From NCBI RefSeq assembly GCF_014196925.1, contig NZ_JACIEN010000001.1, positions 62,001 through 126,000 on the forward strand: a DNA stretch of 64,000 nt. The letters are read 5' to 3'. This stretch comes from Chelatococcus caeni (GTDB lineage: Bacteria; Pseudomonadota; Alphaproteobacteria; Rhizobiales; Beijerinckiaceae). This document shows positions 41,542 through 51,153 of the stretch, piece by piece. The notes beneath the pieces were generated by a model, which saw only the letters and a list, made by a program, of their open reading frames with translations, was not told the DNA's origin and did no database searches. The position numbers and the translations under genes were made by a program. Position 1 is the first letter of the stretch; each line of letters starts with the position of its first letter.

Positions 41542-43872
41542 ATGTCGAGGTTACGTTCCGCAAAACGTCATGGAATTGCCCAAGCTGCATGCGCCGCCAT
41601 CCCTCTTGTCGCCATCCCGTTCTTCTCTGCCATGGCGCAGAGCGCGCCGGAGCGTAAGGCGTTTTTCGGCGAGACGCATGTCCACACGAGCTGGTCCTTC
41701 GACGCCTATATCTTCGGTAATCACGTAACCGGCCCGGCGGACGCCTACAAATACGCCAAGGGAGAGACGATCAAGCATCCTCTTGGCTACGACATCAAGA
41801 TCACGACTCCACTCGACTGGATGGGCGTCACCGACCACTCCGAATATGCCGGGGTCGTCCGGCTTTCCAATGATCCCAGCTCTCCGATCAGCAAGTTGCC
41901 GATCGCAGACAAGCTGAAGGTGCGGGATGCCGCCGACATCCAGCGCCTCTATCTCTGGCTCGGCACGAGCATGATCAAGGAGAAGCCGATCGAGGCGCTG
42001 GTGCAGCCCGAGATCTCGGACACCGTGTGGAAGGCCAACAACGCGGCCGCCGACGCTGCCAACGAGCCCGGCAAGTTCACGGCGTTCTGCTCCTATGAAT
42101 GGACGTCGAACCCCGACTACCGGAACATGCACCGCAACATCTTCTTCAAGGATTGCGCGAAGGTCCCGAACCACCCCTTCAGTTCGCTGGAATCCCAGGC
42201 GCCGGAGGACCTGTGGAACTGGATGGACGGTCAGCGCAAGGCGGGTAACGAGCTTCTTGCGATTTCGCACAACGCGAACCTGTCCGGCGGGCTCATGTAT
42301 CCCACGGAGGTCGATTTCAAAGGGCGCCCGATCGACCAGGCCTGGGCTGAATCACGCAACCGCAATGAGCATCTCACCGAGATCAAGCAGATCAAGGGCG
42401 CGTCCGAGACGCATCCGCTGCTCTCGCCGAACGACGAGTTCGCCAACTACGAGATCCTCAACTATCTCCTGGGCGATCCCCAGGGGCAGTTCATCACCAT
42501 CGGCGGCAGCTATATCCGGCAGGCTCTGAAGGATGGCATCGCGATGCAGGAGGCACGCGGCTACAACCCCTTCAAGACCGGTGTCGTCGGCGGATCGGAT
42601 TCGCACAACACGGCCGTCCCTTATCGCCAGGAAAATTTCTTCGGCGGCCATGCCCGGCTCGACGGGACCGTCAAGGAACGCATGGGCGGACACAACTTTG
42701 CCGGCCTCGACGTACGCTTCGAGAATCCGGCCGGCCTGACGGGGCTGTGGGCCGAGGAGAATACGCGCGAATCCCTCTTCGAGGCGATGAAGCGCAAGGA
42801 AACCTTCGCCACGAGCGGCCCGCGCATCACGCTTCGCTTCTTCGGCGGCTGGGACTACGCGGCAGATGCCGCGGAGCGCAGCAACTGGGTCGAGGTCGCC
42901 TATGCCGGCGGCGTGCCAATGGGTGGCGATCTTCAGCCGCGCGCCGGCGAGAAGGCGCCGACGTTCATGGTGTGGGCGGTCAAGGACCCCACCTCGAGCA
43001 ACCTCGACCGCATCCAGGTCGTCAAGGGATGGTCGAAGAACGGGCAGTCCTTCGAGAAGGTCTACGACGCGGTGTGGGCCGGCGACCGGGCGCCCGATGC
43101 CGTAACCGGCAAGGTGCCGCCCATCGGGTCGACCGTGAATATCGCGGACGCCAGCTATACCGACACGATCGGCGCCGTGGAGCTCAAGGGCACGTGGACC
43201 GATCCGGACTTCGATCCGGCCGACGACGCCTTCTACTATGCGCGCGTCATCGCTATCCCGACCCCGCGGTGGACCACGATCCAGGCCAAGGAACTCGGCG
43301 TGCCGCCGCCGGAGGTCGTTCCGGCGACGGTGCAGGAACGCGCCTGGTCGTCGCCGATCTGGTACACGCCGACGAACGAGATGCGTGTTGCCGCCCAGAA
43401 GGGCCCGACGGAGGCGGATCTCAAGGAGCAGGGTGCCGTCATGCTCGACGAGGCGGCGCTCAAGGACTTGCTCGTCGGCAAGTACACCTGGATCCGCAAT
43501 CACGTCACCGGCGGCGTCTTCAAGGTTCAGTGGGGCGAAAACGGCCAGATGCTGGTCATGAATGTCGACCCCCGCATTCCCCAGCCGTCGGAAGTGGGTG
43601 ACGTGGTGCGCGCCTCCTACCTTGGGGACCCGGGCGACTATTCGATCCGGAATGGCAAGGTCGCGACCTGGTTCGGCAACCGGGAGTACGAGTTCACCGT
43701 CTACAAGCTGGAGGGGGGCGCGAAAGACCTCCTGACGAAGGGTGACACATACGTTGCCGCGCGGAGCAATGAGTTCGGATACGCGAACTACGAGTTCGTT
43801 CCGACGCCCATCTTCCTTGGAACGGAGGTCAAGGACGCGACGGTGCCGACAGGGGCATCGGCGCAACAATGA
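41542..43872 (+). CDS. DUF3604 protein, exported PHP-like metalloenzyme candidate
   Basis: A 776-residue protein with a signal peptide ending at about residue 33 (AMAQ-SAP). Metal-ligand-like motifs resemble the PHP phosphoesterase layout: H46 and H48 in [11 protein letters not shown]98/H99 in GVTDHSEY, H244 in SHNANLSGG, and D353/H355 in GGSDSHN. The C-terminal third is beta-rich. DUF3604 has no established reaction. It is the first gene of a tight operon with HupE/UreJ-like membrane proteins, which suggests dependence on a transition metal (inference). Confidence 0.82.
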   Translation: MSRLRSAKRHGIAQAACAAIPLVAIPFFSAMAQSAPERKAFFGETHVHTSWSFDAYIFGNHVTGPADAYKYAKGETIKHPLGYDIKITTPLDWMGVTDHSEYAGVVRLSNDPSSPISKLPIADKLKVRDAADIQRLYLWLGTSMIKEKPIEALVQPEISDTVWKANNAAADAANEPGKFTAFCSYEWTSNPDYRNMHRNIFFKDCAKVPNHPFSSLESQAPEDLWNWMDGQRKAGNELLAISHNANLSGGLMYPTEVDFKGRPIDQAWAESRNRNEHLTEIKQIKGASETHPLLSPNDEFANYEILNYLLGDPQGQFITIGGSYIRQALKDGIAMQEARGYNPFKTGVVGGSDSHNTAVPYRQENFFGGHARLDGTVKERMGGHNFAGLDVRFENPAGLTGLWAEENTRESLFEAMKRKETFATSGPRITLRFFGGWDYAADAAERSNWVEVAYAGGVPMGGDLQPRAGEKAPTFMVWAVKDPTSSNLDRIQVVKGWSKNGQSFEKVYDAVWAGDRAPDAVTGKVPPIGSTVNIADASYTDTIGAVELKGTWTDPDFDPADDAFYYARVIAIPTPRWTTIQAKELGVPPPEVVPATVQERAWSSPIWYTPTNEMRVAAQKGPTEADLKEQGAVMLDEAALKDLLVGKYTWIRNHVTGGVFKVQWGENGQMLVMNVDPRIPQPSEVGDVVRASYLGDPGDYSIRNGKVATWFGNREYEFTVYKLEGGAKDLLTKGDTYVAARSNEFGYANYEFVPTPIFLGTEVKDATVPTGASAQQ

Positions 43873-45008
43873 AGTCGATCCGAAGGCATGGCCTGGCGCT
43901 TCTCTGGGCGCTGGCAGTGCTGCTGGGTGGTGGCTCCGGCCATGCCTTCGCCTGTGCGATCTGCCTGTCAGCGGTCTCCGTCACGACCGGGCAGCGGCTG
44001 GATGCGGCCGATCAGATCGTCCTCGCCGTGCCCACCGACGATGGGCAACGCTTTCGGGCCGTGGAGATCGTCAAGGGAGACGTTCTGCCCGGTGCCATTG
44101 TCGAGGCCAGCGCCGATGCCGCCGAACCGGCGGAGCCGCGGGGCGGCAAGCCGCATCTGCTCGCCCGCAATGGTCTTTCGGGACGATGGACGAGCTACGG
44201 CGTGATCGGTTTCGGGCATGCAGGCTGGTTGCGGGAGTTCGTCGAGACCAACGACGGGCCTTCGAAGCGGCCGCCCCGCGCCTGGCCCCTGACGAGCGCC
44301 CTCCAGGCCGTCGACACCACCAACTGGTCCAAACGGATCTTTCTCATCGCACCATATCTCGAAAGTGAGGACCCGCTGGCCGCCGAAATCGCCTTCGGCG
44401 AACTCTCGCGGGCTCCCTACGAAGCGATGCGTCTGCTCCGGCCCACCATCGATGCGGACAAGGTTCGCGGCTGGATCGAGAATCCCGTGCTGTCCCCGCG
44501 TCACGATGCCTACCTCCTGCTCCTGGGCATTGCCGGCAACGCCGATGATGCGACGAAGCTGGAGCGGCGCCTCGCCGAAGCCAGGGCCTCGCAGGATGCG
44601 ACCTATCTCGCCGCCATGCTCGCGGCCGATCTGGAACTGAACGGCCCGTCCCGTGTGGCGTGGGTCGAAGAGAACTATCTGGCCGATCGCAGCCGCTCCG
44701 TGCCGGAGATCGAAGCAGCCTTGCTGGCCCTCAGCGTTCACGGAGGAGCCGTCGGTGCCATTTCCCGCCAACGGATCGTGGACGCCTACCGCAGGTTCAT
44801 CCGCGAGCGCCAGCCGATGGCCGGGTTCGTCGCGCCCTATCTCAGCGAGTGGCGGGCGTGGGATGCCGTGCCCGACTACGTCGAGGTCCTGCGATCGAAT
44901 GCGGTGAAGGACCCGGCCGGGCAATTCGCGATCCTGGTCTATCTGCGGGACAGCCCGGACACCGTGGCACGATCGGCGGCAGAAGCCTTCACGGCACACG
45001 CGAACTGA
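43869..45008 (+). CDS. Secreted protein with CxxC motif, unknown function
   Basis: A 379-residue protein overlapping the DUF3604 gene by ATGA. A signal peptide runs to about residue 28 (GHAFACAICL); CAIC directly after it could bind metal, form a disulfide or, with the first Cys, be lipidated. The N-terminal domain (about 30-120) is beta-rich (ADQIVLAVPTDDGQRFRAVE); the rest is helical with ALL..L repeats resembling HEAT/TPR-type solenoids. No catalytic motif is recognised. Its strict coupling with the DUF3604 gene suggests a shared periplasmic job. Confidence 0.7.
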   Translation: MKSIRRHGLALLWALAVLLGGGSGHAFACAICLSAVSVTTGQRLDAADQIVLAVPTDDGQRFRAVEIVKGDVLPGAIVEASADAAEPAEPRGGKPHLLARNGLSGRWTSYGVIGFGHAGWLREFVETNDGPSKRPPRAWPLTSALQAVDTTNWSKRIFLIAPYLESEDPLAAEIAFGELSRAPYEAMRLLRPTIDADKVRGWIENPVLSPRHDAYLLLLGIAGNADDATKLERRLAEARASQDATYLAAMLAADLELNGPSRVAWVEENYLADRSRSVPEIEAALLALSVHGGAVGAISRQRIVDAYRRFIRERQPMAGFVAPYLSEWRAWDAVPDYVEVLRSNAVKDPAGQFAILVYLRDSPDTVARSAAEAFTAHAN

Positions 45009-45022
45009 GCGGGCGATCCATC

Positions 45023-46018
45023 ATGAGCAGCCTCACGGAAGACGACAGCCCCGCCGAAGTACCTTCAACAGCAAGCGCAGCGGAGCGCACCCTTATCGAG
45101 CGGCCGAGCTGGATCGGTCGCGCCATGCGTGAGCCTCTCGTCCATTTTGTCGTGCTCGGTATCCTGGTCTTCGGGGGCTACAAGCTCGTCAATCACCAGC
45201 CGCAGGCGTCCGGGGACAGCCAGCGCATCGAGATCACCAAGGACGACCTGCGTCAGATGACGGTGGTTTGGCTCGCGCAGGGGCGCGAGAAGCCGACGCC
45301 CGAACAGTTGCGTGCGCTCATCGACCACAAGGCCACCTCGGAAATGCTCATGCGCGAGGCAATCGCACTCGGCCTCGACAAGGACGATGAGGTCATCAAG
45401 CGCCGGCTCGCGCAGAAGATGGATTTTCTCATCGCCGATGTCGCGACCCTGGCTCTGCCGACCGACGAGGAACTGGCAGCCTGGTTCGCCCAGAACAAGT
45501 CCGAGTTCACGAAGCCACCGCGGATCCGCTTTCAGCATCTCTACTTCTCGTTCGACAAGAGAGGCCAGGGCACACGCGCGGCTGCGGAGGCGAGGCTGCC
45601 GCTTGTCGCCGGCAGGTCACCCGCGAACCTTGGAGCAACGGATGCCGCCGATCCGTTCATGTTCCGCGATTACTACGCCGACGTCACTCCGGAGCAGATG
45701 GCGAAGGAATTTGGCGTGATCTTTGCGAATGCGATTTTCGAGCTTCAACCCGGCGATTGGCGAGGCCCTGTCGAGTCCGGCTACGGCTGGCACCTGGTCT
45801 GGGTCGAGTCGCGCGAGGCGCCTCGCGTTCCGACGCTCGAGGAAATCAGGCCGACCGTCCTCCAGGCATGGCAGGCGGAGAAGTACCGCGAGGTCAAGCA
45901 GCGAGCGTTGGACGAGATCCGGTCGCGGTACGAGGTCGTCGTTCCGCCGCTCGATACCCTCGACATCGATGACCTGACCATCGTGTCGTCGGGTCAAAGC
46001 CGCCGGTCCGCCGAATGA
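45023..46018 (+). CDS. Membrane-anchored PpiC/SurA-type peptidyl-prolyl isomerase
   Basis: A 331-residue protein; ATG 45023 lies 14 nt after the previous stop. A cytoplasmic N-terminus is followed by one membrane helix at about 40-56 (LVHFVVLGILVFGGYKLV). The periplasmic part has a SurA_N-like helical segment and a rotamase-like end with FELQPGDWRGPVESGYGWHL and VWVESREAPRVPTLEEI. It probably folds the other exported products of the operon. It overlaps the next gene by ATGA. Confidence 0.8.
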   Translation: MSSLTEDDSPAEVPSTASAAERTLIERPSWIGRAMREPLVHFVVLGILVFGGYKLVNHQPQASGDSQRIEITKDDLRQMTVVWLAQGREKPTPEQLRALIDHKATSEMLMREAIALGLDKDDEVIKRRLAQKMDFLIADVATLALPTDEELAAWFAQNKSEFTKPPRIRFQHLYFSFDKRGQGTRAAAEARLPLVAGRSPANLGATDAADPFMFRDYYADVTPEQMAKEFGVIFANAIFELQPGDWRGPVESGYGWHLVWVESREAPRVPTLEEIRPTVLQAWQAEKYREVKQRALDEIRSRYEVVVPPLDTLDIDDLTIVSSGQSRRSAE

Positions 46019-47034
46019 CAGCCGCGCTTTCCGGCCGGTCGACGGCGGTGCGGCTGCTCGCCGCGCTGGTTGTCGCTATTCTGGGCTGGGTCGTCCCCGC
46101 AGCGGCGCACGAGGTCAGGCCCGCCTATCTGCAGATCGACCAGACGGACGACAGCCATTACACCGTTCTCTGGAAGACGCCGCTTCTCTCGGGAATGCCG
46201 CTGCCGGTCGTCCTCAGGCTTCCGGATGACGTGAAGCATGTGGTGGAGCCGCTGGAACGGCCGCTGCCGGGCTCCATCCTGCAGAAGCGCGTGATCTCCG
46301 CGCCCGCTGGCCTGGCGGGTCGCCAGATCGCGTTCGTCGGCCTCCAGGCGACGATTACGGACGTCCTCGTGCGGGTGACGTGGCTGGACGGAAGGCAGGC
46401 GAGCGCCATCGTGCGTCCGTCGCAGCCATGGTACCTGGTGCCGGCCGAGCAGAGCTTCTGGTCGATCGCCTGGGACTATACCGCCCTCGGCATCAACCAC
46501 ATCCTCTATGGTCTCGACCACCTGTTGTTCGTCGCCTCGCTCATGCTGATCGTGCGCGACTGGCGTGTCCTGGTGAAGACGATCACGGCCTTCACCATCG
46601 CCCATTCGGTGACCCTCGCGCTCGCCACCTTCGGCCTCGTCACGCTGCCTCCGCCCCCGGTCGAGGCCATGATCGCCCTCAGCATCCTGCTCGTCGCCGC
46701 CGAGGCGGTGCGGATGGAGCGCGGAAAGGTGAGCCTGACGATCACCTGGCCGTGGGTGGTCGCCTTCGGCTTCGGCCTGCTCCATGGCTTCGGCTTTGCA
46801 GGCGCTATGGTCGATCTCGGCCTTCCGCAGCGGGATGTTCCGCTTGCGCTCCTGTTCTTCAACGTCGGCGTCGAAATCGGCCAACTGATGTTCATCGCCG
46901 CGATCCTGGCGGTCGCCTGTTCGGCGCGGCTCATCTTCACATCGGGGCGGTCCATGCGGATAGCGGCCGCCTATGGCATCGGCGCCATCGCCGCCTTCTG
47001 GGTGGTGGAGCGCCTCGACGCGATCTTTCTTTAA
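46015..47034 (+). CDS. HupE/UreJ-type membrane protein with periplasmic domain
   Basis: A 339-residue protein of the HupE_UreJ_2 class. Signal/TM at 13-31 ending in AAAHEVRPAYL, then a beta-rich periplasmic domain (about 32-145) and five or six membrane helices. Conserved His residues sit in LGINHILYGLDHLLFVASL, AFTIAHSVTLALA and GLLHGFGFAGAM, the pattern used by HupE proteins to move Ni2+ or Co2+. The substrate here is unknown. It is coupled to the isomerase gene by ATGA. Confidence 0.8.
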   Translation: MTAALSGRSTAVRLLAALVVAILGWVVPAAAHEVRPAYLQIDQTDDSHYTVLWKTPLLSGMPLPVVLRLPDDVKHVVEPLERPLPGSILQKRVISAPAGLAGRQIAFVGLQATITDVLVRVTWLDGRQASAIVRPSQPWYLVPAEQSFWSIAWDYTALGINHILYGLDHLLFVASLMLIVRDWRVLVKTITAFTIAHSVTLALATFGLVTLPPPPVEAMIALSILLVAAEAVRMERGKVSLTITWPWVVAFGFGLLHGFGFAGAMVDLGLPQRDVPLALLFFNVGVEIGQLMFIAAILAVACSARLIFTSGRSMRIAAAYGIGAIAAFWVVERLDAIFL

Positions 47035-47046
47035 GGGGAGGCTGAC

Positions 47047-47649
47047 GTGGCAGGGAGCAAATTTGGCGCCGTGGGCGCAGCGATCTGGTTCTTGGCGGTC
47101 GTTGCCGCCGGATCCGCCCTCGGGCACACGGGCGACGACCATGGGGGAGGGGGCTTCTCGAGCGGGTTCATGCATCCGCTTCTCGGGCCCGACCACGTGA
47201 TCGCGATGGTTGCCGTCGGGCTGTGGGGCGTGTTCCTCGGCGCGCCGGCAATTTGGGTTCTGCCCATCGTCTTTCCGCTGGTCATGGCCCTCGGTGGCGC
47301 ATTCGGCATGATCGAGGTGCCGCTTCCGGCCGTCGAAACGGGTATCGCCCTGTCCGCGGTCGTTCTTGGCCTGTGCGTCGCTTTCGCCCTGCAGCCGCCG
47401 CTCTGGGCGGCGGCTCTCATCGTCGGCGCCTTCGCCATCTTCCATGGATACGCGCACGGGACCGAGATGCCGGTCGCATCCGATGCGCTTTCCTACGCGC
47501 TCGGCTTTGTCGTTGCGACAGGCCTTCTGCACCTCTGCGGCATTGCCTTCGGCAACCTGGCGCGCTGGCCGGTCGGCAAGATGGCCGTCCGCGCCGCCGG
47601 CGTCGTGATTGCGCTCGCGGGTGGCGCCTACCTGTCCGGGGTGGCGTGA
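47047..47649 (+). CDS. HupE/UreJ family metal permease
   Basis: A 200-residue protein of the classical HupE/UreJ family: after a signal-like helix and the His-rich GHTGDDHGGGGF, the signature HPLLGPDHVIAMVAVGLWGV, then six helices including AFAIFHGYAHGTEMP. HupE proteins transport nickel for hydrogenase or urease; no hydrogenase or urease genes are in the window, so another metal-dependent client, perhaps the DUF3604 protein, is likely. It overlaps the next gene. Confidence 0.82.
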   Translation: MAGSKFGAVGAAIWFLAVVAAGSALGHTGDDHGGGGFSSGFMHPLLGPDHVIAMVAVGLWGVFLGAPAIWVLPIVFPLVMALGGAFGMIEVPLPAVETGIALSAVVLGLCVAFALQPPLWAAALIVGAFAIFHGYAHGTEMPVASDALSYALGFVVATGLLHLCGIAFGNLARWPVGKMAVRAAGVVIALAGGAYLSGVA

Positions 47650-48248
47650 CCCTTCGCCGTTTCATCCTTTTGGGGGGAGGCCTGTCGTGGCTGATGCCAC
47701 AGGAGGCCTTGGCGCATGGCGTTCTCAAGGGCGTCGGTGATTTCTATGCCGGGCTTCTCCATCCCATCGTCGTTCCCGCGGAGCTGCTTGCCATCGCGGC
47801 CATGGGACTGCTGGTCGGCCGGTCCGGTCTCGCGACCTGCCGCCGGGGCATCCCGATGCTCGCCGCCGGCGTGGCGGTGGGCCTGGGTCTCGCATCGGTC
47901 GTCACGACATCCGGCACGACGACACCGCTTGTCGTGGCGGCCCTCGTTGCGGGCGCCATCGTCACTGCCGACCAGCGCGTGCCCCCGTGGGTCGCAGCCG
48001 GGCTGGCTGCCCTCGCGGGAACGGCCCTCGGCATCGATGCGGCACCGGAAGCGAAGTCGCATATCGCGGCCGTCACGAGCGGCGTGGCAACAATCGTCGG
48101 GAGCACGGCGCTTGCCACAATCATCGCGGCCCTTGCGCTTCGGGTGGAGAAGCATTGGCAGCATGTCGCAGCGCAGGTCGCGGGCTCGTGGATCACCGCC
48201 TGGGCCATGCTCTATTTCGCCTATCAGCTGGCCTTGCTGAGCCGGTGA
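47646..48248 (+). CDS. HupE-like membrane protein, third copy
   Basis: A 200-residue protein starting at GTG 47646, which overlaps the previous stop (GTGA). It has a signal-like helix to about residue 23 (EALAHG), the diverged signature HPIVVPAELLAIAAMGLLVG and five to six helices. The DH pair of the HupE signature is lost here, so it may be a non-transporting partner or a shifted-specificity permease. It is the last gene of the six-gene series; an XRE gene follows after 68 nt. Confidence 0.7.
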   Translation: MTLRRFILLGGGLSWLMPQEALAHGVLKGVGDFYAGLLHPIVVPAELLAIAAMGLLVGRSGLATCRRGIPMLAAGVAVGLGLASVVTTSGTTTPLVVAALVAGAIVTADQRVPPWVAAGLAALAGTALGIDAAPEAKSHIAAVTSGVATIVGSTALATIIAALALRVEKHWQHVAAQVAGSWITAWAMLYFAYQLALLSR

Positions 48249-48316
48249 CCCAAGCCAATGCCAATCCCCGGCGGCAGGCCGACGATGAAACTGACATCGC
48301 CTTCGGAGTGCGTTCC

Positions 48317-48595
48317 ATGAGCGAGCGGAAGTGGTTGCTCACTAATGCGGAACTGCGAATGAACGATATTGGGGGGAGATTGAAGGCTGCCAGGATGCAG
48401 GGCGGCTACGCGAGCGCCGCTGTCGCAGCGCGCACGTTCGGTTGGAGTGAGGTCACCTACCGCGCCCATGAAAACGGAACGCGCACGGTGAGTGTTTCCA
48501 TGGCGAAGATCTATGCTGATGCCTTCGGGATCGATATTGGCTGGCTTCTTCTGGGGGCCGGCAGCGGCGCTTCCTCGTTGCCCGACGGGGCATAG
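48317..48595 (+). CDS. XRE-family helix-turn-helix regulator
   Basis: A 92-residue protein. The HTH covers about residues 17-75: GGRLKAARMQGGYASAAVAA, then TFGWSEVTYRAHENGTRTVS, ending AKIYADAFGIDIGWLLLG, the standard Cro/C1 pattern. ATG 48317 has GGAG nine bases upstream; an internal Met at 48359 is an alternative. It may regulate the preceding operon; no target is shown by the sequence. Confidence 0.75.
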   Translation: MSERKWLLTNAELRMNDIGGRLKAARMQGGYASAAVAARTFGWSEVTYRAHENGTRTVSVSMAKIYADAFGIDIGWLLLGAGSGASSLPDGA

Positions 48596-48920
48596 ATTTG
48601 ACCGCATGGAGCCCGGGTGCGGAGCGATCAGCTTCGCGCCGACTATATGGCTCCGGGCTGCGAAGGAACCTTCAAGCTCGTCGTGGACCTGATGCTCGAA
48701 GTTATATTCTCGGGCACTCGAAAACGTACGACAGGGCGACCGAGGTCGAGATGGCGCGAAATGGCAAGTTCGACCGGCTGGTCCGGTTTACTGTCGGCAC
48801 GATCGAAGCGGCTGCGGACCTCGGGCAACGCAGGCAGCACGTTGCGATGCACCTTGAGCGTATCACTTACGTTCGACATCATTTTCGCGCCGTCCTGGGA
48901 GAGGTTGCGAGAGGCGAATA
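48596..48920 (+). other. Gene-free or decayed stretch before the HlyD-type gene
   Basis: No recognised gene. A frame ending exactly at the HlyD start (about 48715-48921, reading VEMARNGKFDRLVRFTVGTI and later RRQHVAMHLERITYVRHHFR) could be the tail of a lost upstream gene, because its stop overlaps the next ATG; I cannot name a family. Confidence 0.35.
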
Positions 48921-50028
48921 ATGGTCATCATACTCGTCACCTACCTCGTCCTGGTCTGGCTCTTGTTCTTCAAGCTGAAGCTGTTGCGGCTGACCTGGAT
49001 AACCGGGGCGCTGGCCACATTGGTCGGCCTCTTCATCCTCGCCGTCTTCGCGGCACTGATGAACACGCTCACGCCGACCGGTCGCTTCGTGGTCGGATCG
49101 CGCGTGGTGGAGGTGACGCCCAACGTCAGTGGCGAGATCATCGCCATTCCAGTCAAACCCAATGTGCCGATCACGACCGGTACGGTTCTCTTCCAGATCG
49201 ACCCTGCTCCGTTTCAGTACAAGGTTCGCGCGTTGGAAGCGGCACTGGTCGCCGCTCAGCAACAGGCCAATGTGCTGCAGGACAACTACAAGCAGGCGAG
49301 CGCGAACGTCGCCGGTCTCGAGAAGCAGGTCGAATTTCATCAGCAGCGGCTGGCGGACATCGCCAGGCTGGTGAAAGGCGGCGCGGCCACGCCATTCAGC
49401 GAGGAGGATACGCGGGAGGAACTCGATATCGCCACGGCTCAATTGGACGCTGCGAAGGCGCAACAGCTGAGCGCACGCGCGACGCTCGAATCCTCCATCA
49501 ACGGCATCAACACGGCGGTTCTGCAGCATCGTGCGCAGCTGGACGACGCGAAGTGGGAGCTCGAGCAGACGACGGTCAGGGCACCGTCCGACGGCTATGT
49601 CAGCACCCTTGCGGTCGCCGTTGGAGCGCGCGCTCCATGCAAGGGCAGCGATGTCCTTCATCGTGGAGTCCGACCTCACAATCGTCGGCACTTTCATGCA
49701 GAACGGATTTCGAACAATCCGACCTGGCGCCAGAGTGCGATTGTTCTTTGATGTCGATCCGGGGCGCATCTACGAAGCCACCATCACCGAAATACCGAAG
49801 GGGGTCGGTCAGGGCGAGATCGCCGTATCGGGCACCTTGGCGCCCGTCGGATCCATTGGAGGGACGCTGGCCTATCCAGCGGTGATCTCGATCCCGCAGG
49901 ACGCCGACCGCAACATCCTGCGTCTGGGGACGTCCGGAACCGCAACGGTGTTTTCCGAAAGCGCCGGCGTCATTGGATTGATCGCGCGCATCCTGCTCTG
50001 GGTCGGATCCTTTGCCGCGTACCTGTGA
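48921..50028 (+). pseudogene. HlyD/EmrA-type secretion adaptor, frameshifted
   Basis: The first 230-odd codons encode an inner-membrane HlyD-family adaptor: two hydrophobic N-terminal segments, VVEVTPNVSGEIIAIPVKPN, a coiled-coil hairpin and APSDGYVSTLAVAVGARA. The frame then turns to nonsense, while the +1 frame continues with ARAAMSFIVESDLTIVGTFM and a full C-terminal beta-barrel to 50028. The break lies in a GC run near 49626-49636; losing one GC unit explains it. A phase-variable repeat or a sequencing error are alternatives to a dead gene. Confidence 0.75.
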
Positions 50029-50198
50029 TACTCCGCAGGCAAGGATGGGATCACCGGGTGTTCCCGTCGACTTCCGTCCGGCTGAGGCTGAGAGAAGCGT
50101 AAGCTACGAGGACGGCAATCCCGCGCGACCCGAGTTCGAAGGTGACGCTGTCGCTGCGGTCCTTGATGATGGACGTCCGTCATTCGATCGACCGGCTG

Positions 50199-50741
50199 TC
50201 ACTTGCTTCTGAGCTCTTCCCCGTCCAGGCCAGGGGAAGGCACTTCAGCCTGAAGAGGACGGCTGTTGCCTCGGTCGCCTGCCGTCGGTGGGGGCGGGCC
50301 CATTGAAACGGCAGACTGCAGCGCGTTGCCCAGGCGCTCGAGCTCCAGTGTGAAGCAGTACAGACAAAACAGCGTTGCGAGCAGGATCGCTATCCTCGGA
50401 ACGAGGATAAGCGCACCTTCAGTCAGTCCTGGCGTATGTCGCAGGAAGAAGAGACTGAACAGTGCCGCGCCGAAAACAAAACTCAGGCGGCCGACGAATC
50501 CGACGATATGGCCGAGGACGACATTCCGCCATTTCGGGATCTCAACCCTTGCGAGCCGATACCAGTAGGCCGCCTGGAATGCGCAAATCGCCACGACGAG
50601 GAGCGTCAACTCCATGGGCGAAACCGCATGCAGAACACCCAGATCGTCGATCACAATTCGGAATGCCCGCTGGATCGCAGCCAGAAGGGCGAAGGCAGCG
50701 GTGGTCTGAAGGGCCAGGCAGATCAGATACGGATAGACCAA
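50199..50741 (-). CDS. Four-helix membrane protein, unknown function
   Basis: A 180-residue protein with four hydrophobic helices, at about 5-23, 44-62, 78-100 and 108-128 (LTLLVVAICAFQAAYWYRLA, FVGRLSFVFGAALFSLFFL), and a proline-rich cytoplasmic tail. It converges with the frameshifted HlyD-type gene. Small membrane proteins of this kind accompany HlyD adaptors in some Rhizobiales, but I recognise no named family. No clear ribosome site is seen at its ATG. Confidence 0.55.
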   Translation of the reverse strand: MVYPYLICLALQTTAAFALLAAIQRAFRIVIDDLGVLHAVSPMELTLLVVAICAFQAAYWYRLARVEIPKWRNVVLGHIVGFVGRLSFVFGAALFSLFFLRHTPGLTEGALILVPRIAILLATLFCLYCFTLELERLGNALQSAVSMGPPPPTAGDRGNSRPLQAEVPSPGLDGEELRSK

Positions 50742-51153
50742 TTGTCCCGCCTTCGTGGATGAGTTCCAGTTGTCGGAAACAGAATACCACGCCCGCCGGC
50801 GAGCCTCTTCGGGGGCAGCCGAAGGCTGTCACGTCAATCACGAACAGGCCCATGCTGTGGTGGCGCCTCGATGCGGTGATGAGACCGCATGATATACTCA
50901 TACTAGGTGTGAACTGGATCGGAGCGCGTTGATTCCTGCGATTCCGGCGTTGATGCCTTCGTCGTTCGCAGCAATTCCTCTGGCGGAATTTCTCGGGATT
51001 CCCGAGTTTGCAGGGGCCAAGCCGGTGAACGGCCCGATCCTAGGCCGTGTGCGCCGGACCGGGGCGTAAGATACGGTAGATTACCCCGTGGCGACCGGCG
51101 CCCAGCGCCGCCTCCGGTGCTTCAAACGGTGCCCTCGGTCGTCCGCGCGAGCA
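50742..51153. other. Intergenic region, 412 nt
   Basis: No gene is supported. A hairpin CTCGGG-att-CCCGAG stands at 50992-51006. The region should include the promoter of the minus-strand membrane protein gene and the 3' end of the outer-membrane protein transcript. Confidence 0.4.

Noticed and set aside
45994-47532. 512-codon minus-strand open frame under the HupE genes
   Set aside because: Antisense to two conserved genes, low-complexity charged translation, no ribosome site.
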